Assembly (NCBI GenBank): GCA_027257055.1
Contig: JAPVLO010000881.1
Location: forward strand, 124,001-188,000
DNA from: Cephalopachus bancanus
Lineage: Eukaryota > Chordata > Mammalia > Primates > Tarsiidae
DNA length: 64,000 nucleotides
Reading direction: 5' to 3'
Part shown: positions 47,001 to 64,000 of the stretch, one piece after another
Layout: each line of letters begins with the position of its first letter
Numbering within the stretch: position 1 is the first letter of the stretch
Made by a program: the position numbers and the translations under genes
Notes under the pieces: model-generated
What the model saw: only the letters and a program-made list of their open reading frames with translations
The model's database searches: none
Told to the model about the DNA's origin: nothing

Positions 47001-49270
47001 TCCAGCTGGCTGGCGAGCCCAAAGCACAAGTGATGTCTGGGTGGTCTGTGTCCCATCGACTGCGTCCCCTGTTCCCAAGAGGAGTCCAACTCCAGTCCTG
47101 GCACTCAGGCACCTTTGAACTGGAGGCCACATCTGGCAGGGTGGACTGGCACGGCCTGCCCACAGCCAAAGCAGGTATGATGTGGGCAGCCCCAAGCCTG
47201 ACCACAGCAGTTCTCAGGCTCCCTCTGGGCTTCCGTCTCCCTGCACACCACTCCTGATGAATCCTGGCTGTCAGCTCTGCTGGGAAGTCATGCTGATAGA
47301 ACAGTGCTGTCCGAGTTAGGGCTCACAGGACAGGCTGCTGTGGGGAAGATGTCCAGACACCTCTCAACTTGCCTTCTCTTCTCCTCTGCCCACAAAGAAA
47401 GCGCTTTCTCTGTATTCCTCTCCTGGCCCAGCACATCCAACACTGCCCAGGTCTTTCTTTCCTGGGTTGTAGCCCACCTCCCTTCCTGTGGGACTAAGGG
47501 TTTTGTTTAACCTAATGGCCCATGTGAGATGGAGTTATCCCCACTCTGCTCAACAGAGAAGGCAAACTGAGGCAGAGACGGGGAACAGCTCTGCTCCAGC
47601 CCGGCTCTTAATGCTAAAATCAAAACCAACCTTCCTTCCACGGAAGGGTCAGTGGACACCAAGCGTAGAAGCCTCCTTCTTGGCAGTCTCCTCAGTTCAG
47701 GTGCATACCAGCCTCCAGGCCCGGCCTCCTGGGAATCCATGCCATCTGTTTCTAGTAAGTCATCTCAGCCCCCTGGGATTGGGCGGGCTGCTAAGCCTAG
47801 GTTGGAGCCCTGTCCAGCCCAGTCCTTGCTTCTGGAGCCCTTTCCAGGCTGTGTAGGGGCCCGAGCCTCCTTTGCTGGCTAGTTCATCTCTTCATATCTG
47901 CGCCCTGCAGCCAGAGCTGGGTGGAGGCCCAGGAACAGATTTTGCCACGAGCTTAGACTCCTGTGCCCTGGGGTGCCAGAGTGTGCCAGCAAGTGGATGC
48001 CTACTTCTCCTGGCGTGTGGACCTGGCCTCACTCAGCAACAGTGGAGAGGGAGGAGGATGCCTGTTGTCTTCCAGAACATTCTCACCACTACGCCTGTGT
48101 CCTGCCTGTCAGGCTTTGGGAGAAGGCCTGTCACCTACCCCTCTGGCTGCCTAAGGCCCAGCTCTAACCTCTGCCCCCAAAGACCTTTTCCTGAAGGGTC
48201 TTCCCCAACCCTCAGTTCCCCTCACTTCAGAGCTTTTGGTGGGGTGGTTCTAGACTACCAGCCTGGGGGGAATTGTCCCTAGGGTTGGGTCTCAGGATGG
48301 CACAGGAGGGTCTAGAGGAGGACCCAGGTAGCTAGTTGTCACCCCTGAGGGGCAGGGCCCCTGGCTACCCCAGCTCACACAGCTCTTGTCCAGCCTAACC
48401 TTCCAGGACAGGCCAGAGCCCTGTGTCCTCTGGTCTTGGCCCTGTGGGGGCCTCTGGTTGCCTTTGCTGATCTAATTTTACTTCTGAGGCAAAAAACTGA
48501 CATCCTCCATGAGACGGGGCAGGCGGGGCCAGCATGGGGTTACCCAGTTCAGAGTCACCTTGGCCAAGCAGAGCTCAGGTCTTGGCCCAGGGTGGCCTGG
48601 TGGTCCTGTCCAAGGTCTTCCCCGACACCCTTTGGCTTGGGTCCCCTGCAAGGTATACCTGGGGAGCACCTGGAGCCTGCCAAGATGCCCATCACCTTTG
48701 GGATGGACTCCTGCCAAAACAGCCCAACAACTGGAAGGAGCAGGCGCCACCTCTGCCTCCCACAGCCCCTGATCTGGGAGGATGCCATCCCAGCAGCAGG
48801 AGGTGAGGGCAGAACCAAGAGGATGCCAAGTCCTCTAGGGGTTGCTCTGGGCTCCAGAGTTGGGCACTCCTAATTTGGTCCATCCCCTGTGACTCTCCCT
48901 GGCCCCAAGAAAGCAGCTTGCCCAAGGTCATCTGACAGGTTAGGGCAGAATGGGGCCTTGGCTCTTCCTTACCAAGCTGTGACTTCCTCCCCCACCCCCC
49001 AGGGAGGGAGGGAGCTAGCCTGGTGTGGGAGGGAAGAGGGGGCTGAGCATCTCCCAGTCCTGCCCACCCTTCTCCATTTGAAGAGGGAATGATGCCTGGG
49101 CTGCAGCATGAGCACAGGCCAGACAAGGTGGTCCCAGTTTTCTAACTTAGCCTTGGTAGGATGCCGCCATCTCTCCTGTGCTTCCTGTCCTGGTACATCC
49201 TTCACTGGATCCTCAGGTCCCCTTCCCCTGGCCAGTGGGGATCCTAAGGCATAGCTATCCCCTTGTCCTG
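44029..49270. other. Intergenic, 5.2 kb Alu-free and GC-rich
   Basis: A MIR near 44120-44220 ('cagatgaggaaacggg'). Long frames on both strands overlap each other and lack domains or splice pattern. Nothing else is supported. Confidence 0.5.
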
Positions 49271-49280
49271 GGTGAGTCTT

Positions 49281-49570
49281 TTTTTTTGAGTCAGAGTCTC
49301 ACTCTGTTGCCCAGGCTGGAGTGCAGTGGCATGCTCACGGCCACCCCAGCGTTGACCTACTGGGCTCAAGGCAATCCTTCCGCCTCAGCCTTCCAAGTAA
49401 CCGGAACTACAGGCACATGCTACCCCGCCCAGCTATAATTTTTTGATTTATTGTAGAGACAGGGTCTCGCCAAGTTGTCCAGGCTGGTCTCGAACTCCCA
49501 AGCTCAGGCAGTCCTCTTGCCTCTGCCTCCCCAAGTGCTGGGCTTACAGGTATGAGACCACACTTGGCCC
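49281..49570 (-). mobile_element. Alu
   Basis: Antisense. Target ggtgagtctt at 49271-49280 and 49573-49582. Confidence 0.9.
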
Positions 49571-49593
49571 TAGGTGAGTCTTAACAGAGTCTT

Positions 49594-49886
49594 TTTTTTT
49601 TTTTGAGTCAGAATCTCACTCTGTCACCCAGGCTGGAGTGCAGTGGCCATTCCCAGCCACCGCAGCCTCCACCTGCTGGGCTCTGGCAATCCTTCCGCCT
49701 CAGCCTTCCGAGTAGCCGGAATTACAGACACGTGCTACCATGCCCGGCTGATTTTTTAATTTATTGCAGAGACCCAAGGTCTTACCATGTTGCTCAGACT
49801 GGTCTCGAACCCCTGAGCTCAGGCAATCCTCTCGCCTCTGCCTCCCAAAGTGCTGGGATTACAGGCATAAACCACCACGCCCAGCC
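49594..49886 (-). mobile_element. Alu
   Basis: Antisense. Target ttaacagagtctt at 49581-49593 and 49887-49899. Confidence 0.95.
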
Positions 49887-49899
49887 TTAACAGAGTCTT

Positions 49900-50350
49900 C
49901 TCTAAGACACAGGTTTGCTGGGTGGACCAGGCTGGGCCAGGGCCCTGCTCCCAGCATGAGCATCTCTTTGTGATTCTCACCTAGACTACTAGCTGCTGTC
50001 TCAAGGCCAGGACAGGGTCTGACTTGGGGGGGGTGCCCAGGACAAGGGGGTGACACATCTGCTTAAGTTCTTGGCTCCTGTAGTCTCTTTTGGCCATGAT
50101 TCATTCCCCCACCCCATCCCACCTGTGGCCACAAGCACTCTCTCTCCCACATCCCTACCCCAAGCCAGCATCTGAGCACCTGTGGTGCCAGGCAGAGCCT
50201 GCATGTAGAGCCAGGCCTGGGCAGACGTCCCCTAGGTGCTGACAGCCCTGGCCACCCAGCCAGACTGTGGACTGGACCTCCCTCACTGTGGTTGGTTAGT
50301 GACATCCCTCCTCACATGTCTGGCATCTTTCCAGGGCCCAGGCCTGGACC
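49900..50350. other. Intergenic, no gene seen
   Basis: Unique sequence. Confidence 0.5.
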
Positions 50351-50363
50351 CAAATTGACTTTT

Positions 50364-50648
50364 TTTTTTTTTGAGTTGGAGTCTCACTCGGTCGCCCAGA
50401 CTGGAGTGCAGTGGCCGCTTCCGGCCACCGAAGCCTCGACCTGCTGGGCTCCGGCGATCCTTCCGCCTCAGCCTTCCAAGTAGCTGGAACTACAGGTGCG
50501 CGCTACCACGCCCGGCTACTTTTTTTATTTATTGTAGAGATGAGGTCTCGCCTGCCCAGGTGGGTCTCGAACCTGCGAGCTCAGGCAATCCACTCACTTC
50601 AGCCTCCCAAAGGCGCGGGATTACAGGCTGAGCCACCGAGCCCGGCTC
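50364..50648 (-). mobile_element. Alu, young-looking group
   Basis: Antisense. Target raattgactttt on both sides. Confidence 0.95.
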
Positions 50649-50660
50649 GAATTGACTTTT

Positions 50661-52345
50661 GTCTGCCTTTGGCCCTTCTGTGCTGCCAGGATCCCAGTTG
50701 AACATGACTTTTTTGCCTATTTCCTTGACTTTCCTCAATAAGAGGCTTCTAGAGCCACTTGGGGCAATGGTCTGATGGGAAGATGCCCTTTCTCCCTTGC
50801 TTGGGGGATGTGGGGCAGGAAGGGTCAGGCAAAAGCTCTGCTTCCTGCCTCCCCGACCCGAGACTGGGTGGCCGCAGGGTTGCCCACCTGTGCCTGTCTT
50901 ACCTCCTACAGGTGCATTGGGGACTGGACCCCCTCCCTGAGCTCCTGCGGGTGCTGATTGGAGGTTTCCCGTGAGTGTCAGCTTCACTGCTCTCCAGGTA
51001 CCCTGACCTGGGGGAACCCTTGGTTCAGTGAAGCCTTGGCCTGGGTGTTTTCTCATACTGTCCTCTCCCCAGACAGGGGCTTCATGCTATGCCCCAAGCG
51101 TGGGGGAACAGGGTGCACCTTCCAAGTTCAGATTCCAGAAAAGTCTCTGCCAAGGAGACATGGTGGTCAAGACCGATGGGGCTTGAGCCAAGCATGTCCC
51201 ATGGGCCTTGGGCAAGTCACCCATGCCTGGCCCAGCAGTCAGATGGGGATAATAGCACCTAGTTCACAGATACTTGAGGAGGACTGGTTGTTAGCAAGTG
51301 CTGAGTTCTGGAGCAGGTGCAGGCAGAATCACTGAGGCAGCACAGCGGCCAGCCCAGGTCTGCATCCCTGCTCTGAGCCCTCTATTCATCTGGAGAGGAG
51401 AGCTGCTCTGGTCCAGGGTTGCTGTGGCAACTAAACAGTCTGTGATGTTTGAGGCGGGCCATGGAAGTGTGCCTTCAATGCCATGTCCAATGCACAGGAA
51501 AGACTCACTTGAGGGCTCGCTCATCTGTGGGACGAGCTGGTCTTCTCTGGGCCAGGCCCCTCCGCTGTCCTGCAGACCCTGGTGGTAGCCATCCTGCCTG
51601 ATGGCCATCTGGCCAACTCATGTTTCCAGGTGGGCACTATCTCCACTTCCAGAGGCCACACTAGCCCCATGGGATTCCCCCTCCCCTGGTTTTGTGCCAC
51701 CTCCCTAAAGCTCACTGTGCTCACCGAGTGTGTTTGAACCATACATATCTTTGTGCAAGGCCTCATGCAAAGCTTGAAACATCCTGGTTTGTGGAGGACC
51801 AGGAAACCAAAGTCTGACGAGGCAGGGTCTCCCTGAACCCACCTGGCCAGCCTCAGCCTCAGAGCCCCATCCAGGTTGGCCCACCCGCTTCTCTGCCATA
51901 ACACCTGCAAGGGCTCCCATGGTATTGGAGACACTAGGAGAGAACAAGGCTGGCATAACCCTCCCCTCCTGAGAAGCCCTAATGGGGGCATCTTCCAGGG
52001 GCCCCTCCCAGCCTGCCCTGGCTCTAGTCAGAAGCTGTGGGTACTTGGACAGCAGGGCGGACCCAGGTCTTGTGCAGGTATCAAGCTGGTCTTCAGGGTG
52101 CAGGACCCTTTCAGGGGTAGGAATGAGAGACCTGTTCATTCCAAAGTGCCAAGGGACCTACCAGCAGCTACAATCAACCTCTACGTGATGCTTTCTGCCG
52201 GCACTCTGTGGCACCTCGGTGCTGGCCCTTGTCGTTGGCTGGGTAAGCTCATGGTCTGGGCTCCTGGGGTCCCCTCACTGCAGGTAGAGGAGCCTTTGGG
52301 GCAGGACTATGTGTGACTCCCCCTTCCCTTCCAGGTCACGGGTTC
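50661..52345. other. Intergenic with a MIR
   Basis: MIR at about 51195-51290 ('cagatggggataatagcacc'). The rest is unique. Confidence 0.55.
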
Positions 52346-52360
52346 AAAGACCTCCCCAGG

Positions 52361-52646
52361 GCTGGGCTCCGTGGCTCAGCCTGTAATCCCGCACTTTGGG
52401 AGGCCGTGGTGAGTGGATTGCCTGAGTCTGCGGGTTCGAGACCTGCCTGGGCAACTTGGCGAGACCTCATCTCTACAATAAATCAAAAAATTAGCTGGAC
52501 ATGGTAGCACACACCCGTAGTTCCAGCTACTTGGAAGGCTGAGGTGGAAGGATCGCCGGAGCCCAGCAGGACAAGGCTGCAGTGGCCAGAAGCAGCCACT
52601 GCACTCTGGGTGACAGAGTGAGACTCCAACTCAAAAAAAAAAAAAC
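52361..52646 (+). mobile_element. Alu, young-looking group
   Basis: Sense. Target aaaracctccccagg at 52346-52360 and 52647-52661. Confidence 0.95.
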
Positions 52647-52661
52647 AAAAACCTCCCCAGG

Positions 52662-53094
52662 TTCTACTGCCCCCAGATCTCTCTTGTGTCCTGGTAGGCC
52701 CAGGAGCTCCTGAAGCTTTCTAGGTTAAGGCCTTTGCCTACCCGGTGTCTTCCAGGAGATCACCAAACCTATCCCATTCCACAGTCCACCCACAGGCCTT
52801 TGAAGAGTCGGCGCCCCAGACCTGCCCAGCTGGGACAGCCTCCCCTCGGAATCTGCCTTGCCCCAGGAGCCCCACCCTCTCTGGCAGATCCCAGGCCCAG
52901 TGGCTCTGACTCACTAAAGATCATTCCCCACACCCCCTGGTCTCTGTGGGGATGGGAGTTGGTCCTTGCCCCCCACAGTCAGCATTTCCGCTCATGACCC
53001 CTACCCTGTCCTCCTTTCTCTGGGGCTGTCTCGTCTCCTCACACTGGTAACTGCCTAAATGTCTAGATTAATTTCTAGACATGAATTTTCTTTT
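52662..53094. other. Intergenic, no gene seen
   Basis: Unique sequence. Confidence 0.5.
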
Positions 53095-53382
53095 CCTTTT
53101 TGAGGAGGAGTCTCGCTCTGTTGCCCAGGCTGGAGTGCAGTGGCACACTCACAGCCACTGCAGCCTCGAACTGCTGGGTTCAGGTGATCCTTCTGCCTCA
53201 GTCTTCCAAGTAGTTGGAACCACAGGTGCACGCCACCATACCCAACCAATTTTTTAATTTATTGTAGAGACGAGTTCTCACCAAGTTGCCCAGGCTAGTC
53301 TCAAACCCCTGGACTCAGGCAATCCTCTCGACTCCACCTCTCAAAGTGCTGGGATTACAGGCATGAGCCACTGTGCCTGGCA
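53095..53382 (-). mobile_element. Alu
   Basis: Antisense, full length. Confidence 0.9.
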
Positions 53383-53392
53383 ACATTAATTT

Positions 53393-53687
53393 ATTTTTTT
53401 ATTTTTTGAGTTGGAGTCTCACTCCATCGCCCAGGCTGGAGTGCAGTGGCATGCTTGCAGCTACCCCAGTGTCAACCCACTGGGCTCACGTGATCCTTCT
53501 GCCTCAGCCTTCCAAATAGCCGGAACTACAGGCATGCGTTACCATGCCTAGCTTATTTTTTGATTTATTGTAGAGATGAGGTCTCGCCAAGTCGCCCAGG
53601 TTGGGCTCGAGCCCGTGGGCTCAGGCAATCCTCTTGCCTTGGCCTCCCAAAGTGCTGGAATTACAGGCTTGAGCCCCCATGCCCGGA
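53393..53687 (-). mobile_element. Alu
   Basis: Antisense, 10 bp after the previous one. Confidence 0.9.
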
Positions 53688-55116
53688 TGAACATAAATAC
53701 CAAATTTGAATTGCTTCTTAACTTTTCCCAAAGACCAGAGTTTCTCTTAGGACAGATGATACCTCCAGCCCTCAGGAAGGAGACTAGCCCCCACTCTGTG
53801 GGGTTAAAGGTGCCCAGCAAAGCACTATGGGAGGGCCACCCCGCGGTGCTGGGCCATCCCCAGAGCCAGGGCTGAGCAACCCCACCTCCGCGAGCTGTGT
53901 GAACACATGCATACAGGATTGGGTCTTGTCCCTTCTCTACCTCTCTGCACTGTGAGCACTTAGCTCCTGTTCCTCCCTCTCCCAAGCGTGTTTCCAAGCC
54001 CCACAGGATGAGACAACAGCACTGGAGCCGGAGGGGCGGCAGAGACTGGGGACCCCTTAGCCGCGCCTAAATCCCTGTCTGTCATGATCTAGCTGTGTGT
54101 GCTGGGGGAGGCTCTTGGCCTTGGTTTCCTCCTCTGAATGAGACTGGTACCCGCCCCATGGAGAGGCTGGAGGCTGCTGTGAGCGTGGGAAGCACCTGGA
54201 GCAGAGCCCAGCCCCAGTGAGCGCGGACAGAGGACAAGGGTTTTCCTAGACTTTATGCACATTGGGTGGGGAGCTGGGCTCTCTGACATGAGTGACAAGG
54301 GGTTGTCCCCACCCACTTCTGTCCCAGCCCTGAGAGTCCAGTCTTCGGGTGTCCTGGGAGGGAGGAAGCCGCCTTGCTGTGTGACCTTAGGCAGGTGCCT
54401 TGCCCTCTCTGGCTCCGGGTTCCTGGGAAAGTCTGGGATGTTGGGGCCCCAGATTCACTCCTCAGTGTTGAGGCGCTCACTGTGGAAGCCCTGGGTGAGG
54501 TGAAGGAGGGCAGAGAGACAGGGTTGGAGTTCGGGTTTCCAGGGAGAAAGCAGCAGTCTGAGGGCCACCTGGAGGTGGAGAAAGGGGACCAAAGTCAGCA
54601 GTCAGGCATAATTGAATGCATCCAGAGTGGTCCTGCCTGCCCTTCCCTCCACCTGGGCCTGGCGTAGAGGGGAAAGAAAGGCCAAGAGCAAAGGGGAAAC
54701 GGAGGTGGGTCCCCATGGGTCCCACGCCTCTTCCAGGGCCTGGAGGTACCACTGATCAGGTCCCCATGAGGTGGGAGCTGGGGGAAGCAAGTGGCCCCCC
54801 ACCACATGTCCAGGCTTCCGCCCCAGGCCTCCTGGCTTCCCGCATCATTTCTTCGGGTCCTGGGAGCAAACAGCCGCAGGCTGGGGCAGGCGGGGCCGGC
54901 TTGGAGGAGTCCGCTCTGCCTCCCAGGGTGCTGCTCACAGAGGAGGGGCTGAGCCTGTTTGGTGGGCTGACTCCACCACCCAGCAGTAGCCACCCACACC
55001 CCTGGGAAGTGTCTGCTGGAGGCCTTGGCACTAGAGGGCAGGCCCACCCACAGAACTAACACCCAGGGTCAGGAAGGACGGACTGCTGCCTGCTTGTCTG
55101 GAGAGGGTCCTGTGCT
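53688..55116 (-). other. TRCG1: Intergenic / presumed 3' UTR of the SEA-domain gene
   Basis: The region just below 55117 should hold the 3' UTR. The only poly(A)-like hexamer I noted on the - strand is CATAAA (54252-54257 on +), a weak variant, so the transcript end is not fixed. 'gtgaccttaggcaggtgcct' near 54381 is MIR-like. Confidence 0.4.
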
Positions 55117-61978
<6,862 letters not shown>

Positions 61979-62475
61979 CTAGGGAGGGACGGGCAGAGGT
62001 GTGGAGGGTCAGCATGCCCACCCCACCCCACTTCTCTGCAGCTCCAGCTTCTCCTCTCCCCACACCCCCTGCACTCCTCCCTACCCTCCTCTGCCGTCTC
62101 TGACCTGGCCCTGGCAGTGGTCTCCTCACTGACTACCTGGACTGCCGGCCTTGGCCCAGCGGTTCCCCACATGCAGCCAGAGATAGCCTGCCAATCACCC
62201 CCTGCTGAAAACCCCAGGGCGGCAGGCCCCAACCTTGCAGGGGGAGCAGACAGCCAGCCGTCCTGGGCGTTTCCCTCGCTGCTGTTTTCTTGAAAATCAC
62301 TCTCCAACTCAGTTATTCTGGGCTCTGCATTGGATGGCTGCCACCCTGGCCTGCCACCCAGGCCTCTGTCACCTGCACAACTGGCCCTCCTAAATGGTCT
62401 CCCCTTCTCCCTCTTCCACCCTGCCCCAAATTGTTCTCCATGCAGCCCCTCTCCCGTGTCTCTCTGCCTCTGATC
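61979..62475. other. Upstream intron of the SEA-domain gene, no exon found
   Basis: A long - strand frame (61738-62307) runs across exon a in another phase and is not considered coding. Confidence 0.45.
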
Positions 62476-62771
62476 TTTTTTGTGGGGGAGGAGTCAGAGT
62501 CTCACTCTGTCACCCAGGCTGGAGTGCAGTAGCATGCTCACCACTACTGCAGCCTCAACCTGCTGGGCTCAGGTGATCCTTTTGTCTCACCCTTCCAAGT
62601 CGCTGGAACCACAAGTGCACACCACTACGCCCAGCTAATTTTTTGATTTATTGTAGAGAGGAGGTCTCACCGAGTTGCCCAGCCTGATCACAAACCCCTG
62701 AATTCATGCAATCCTCTTGCCTCTACTTCCCAAAGTGCTGGGATTACCGGCCTGAGCCACCGTGCCCAGCT
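62476..62771 (-). mobile_element. Alu
   Basis: Antisense, full length, short broken T-tract. Confidence 0.9.
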
Positions 62772-62877
62772 GACCTCCTTTTCACCGAGGCTTCTCGCAC
62801 ATGCTGTTCTCTTTGCCTAGAAAGTCCCTTCCTGTCTCATCTGGCTGCCTTCTCTGCCCCCGTTAAATTTCTCCATT

Positions 62878-63173
62878 TAGCCAGGTGCTGTGGCTCACGC
62901 CTATAGTCCCAGCACTTTGGGAGACCAAGGTGAGAGGACTGCCTGAGTCCATGGGTTCAAGAACAGCCTGGACAACTTGGCAAGACCTCATCTCTACAAT
63001 AAATCAACAAAAATTAGCCAGGCGTGATAGCACACACCTGTAGTCCCAACTACTTGGAAGGCTGAGGTGAAAGGATCACCTGAACCCAGCAGGTCGAGGC
63101 TGCAATATACATGAGCATGCCACTGAACTCCAGCTTGGACGACACAGTGAGACTCTGACTCAAAAAAAAAAAA
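62878..63173 (+). mobile_element. Alu
   Basis: Sense, full length, 13-A tail. Confidence 0.9.
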
Positions 63174-63289
63174 AATTCTCTGTTCTCAGAAAGGTGCCGT
63201 GTGGGCAGCCCCCTCGCCTCTGCCATCTGCACTGCTCCTTTCCAGAGTAATCTTGACCAGAAATTATGCACAGACTTGTTTGATGTGTT

Positions 63290-63445
63290 CATTCTAGGTC
63301 TGTCCCCTGCTCCAGACTGTGGGCTCCCTGAAGGCAGGGCCAGGCTTGCTTAGGTTGAGTTGTGCTCCCATCACTCAGCATGGTGCCTGGAGCAGTGGAC
63401 ACTCAGTTAATTACAAGAAGAAATGGATTAGTTGAATAGAGGAAG
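63290..63445 (+). repeat. L2-type LINE 3' end
   Basis: 'gcatggtgcctggagcagtg' and 'aatggattagttgaatagag' are the usual end of L2. Confidence 0.6.
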
Positions 63446-64000
63446 GAACGAACCAACCAACTAAGGAACAGAGACTCAGACAGTTCCCTGGGGTCACAGG
63501 CAAATGGCGGCTCCTGGCCAGGGCACCCACAGCTGAAGAACAGAGGCAGAAGGTGAGTTTAGTTTGGCCTCAGGGACTCCTGCCTCACTTTGCCAAGGGA
63601 TGAATTCCTGCTGATCCCTGATGATGCTTTGGACTGAGAAAAATGCCAACTGGCCACACGGCAGGACACCCCTCCAGCTTAAGAGTCTCCTCTCTAGATC
63701 TCCTCCCTAGCACTAGCTCCACCTGGGCCTCCCCTTCGTGCTGGGAGCGCAGCCTCAGTTTTCAGTTCTTAGGGTCCTACCCCCTACTCCACATGCCTCT
63801 CCCCACACTCGAGGAGAAGCACAGGGTGGGTGCCCATTCATTCATTCATTTACTTGGTACTCCCGGAGCCCCCTGTGTGTCCAGGTCCGTGCCTGGCTCT
63901 GGAGGGAAAGGGTCTGAGCCAATGGGAACAGTCATTCCAAGGAGGCAGCCTCCACCAGGCAGAAGAGGTTGTGGGGTGGTGAGGATGCCAGCCAGGCATG
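63446..64000. other. Unique sequence to the window end
   Basis: A short (CATT)n at 63837-63850. No exon recognised. Confidence 0.5.

Overview
This window is primate nuclear DNA, most likely from a strepsirrhine (lemur, loris or galago). It holds more than 50 Alu copies. Many belong to one young-looking group whose antisense copies share a 'gatttattgtagagat' block and end in 'gctgagccaccgagcccggct', and whose sense copies end in 'gactccaactcaaaa'; this is unlike human AluS/Y. The species call is inference. Gene content matches the chromosome 15q24 neighbourhood of human: the C15orf39 orthologue on the + strand and, tail to tail with it, a SEA-domain membrane-protein gene on the - strand that I assign, with reservations, to TRCG1 (taste receptor cell gene 1).

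Layout. 1-4.0 kb: intergenic Alu-rich DNA. 3.93-9.99 kb: a rearranged block. A roughly 0.55 kb unique sequence is present twice in direct orientation (about 3.93-4.78 and 9.46-9.99 kb). Between the copies lies a decayed class II (betaretrovirus-like) endogenous retrovirus read on the - strand (pol/integrase, env pieces, 3' LTR), with an inverted second integrase fragment and a homopolymer-ridden, low-quality stretch at 5.4-5.96 kb. Inside the env region is about 285 bp of host SMYD3 coding sequence in circularly permuted order, as expected for a DNA copy of a circular RNA. 10.5-11.0 kb: an orphan CpG island with a 45-bp GC-rich tandem repeat. 11.7-30.9 kb: intergenic DNA with Alu, MIR and microsatellite repeats, plus a GC-rich stretch with two RFX X-box matches. 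30.9-41.8 kb: C15orf39 (CpG-island promoter, non-coding exon 1, two coding exons for a 1025-residue proline-rich protein, ATTAAA poly(A) signal). 41.8-55.1 kb: intergenic. 55.1-62 kb: ten exons of the SEA-domain gene, running off the window on its 5' side.

The exons of the - strand gene were found by matching splice sites and codon phase. They encode several SEA-like segments, one transmembrane helix and a short basic tail. One 42-nt exon is split by a young Alu with a clean 14-bp target-site duplication. Because the exon is phase-neutral, skipping it would keep the frame, so the gene may be dead or may make a shortened protein. No tRNA, rRNA, CRISPR or other RNA gene was seen.
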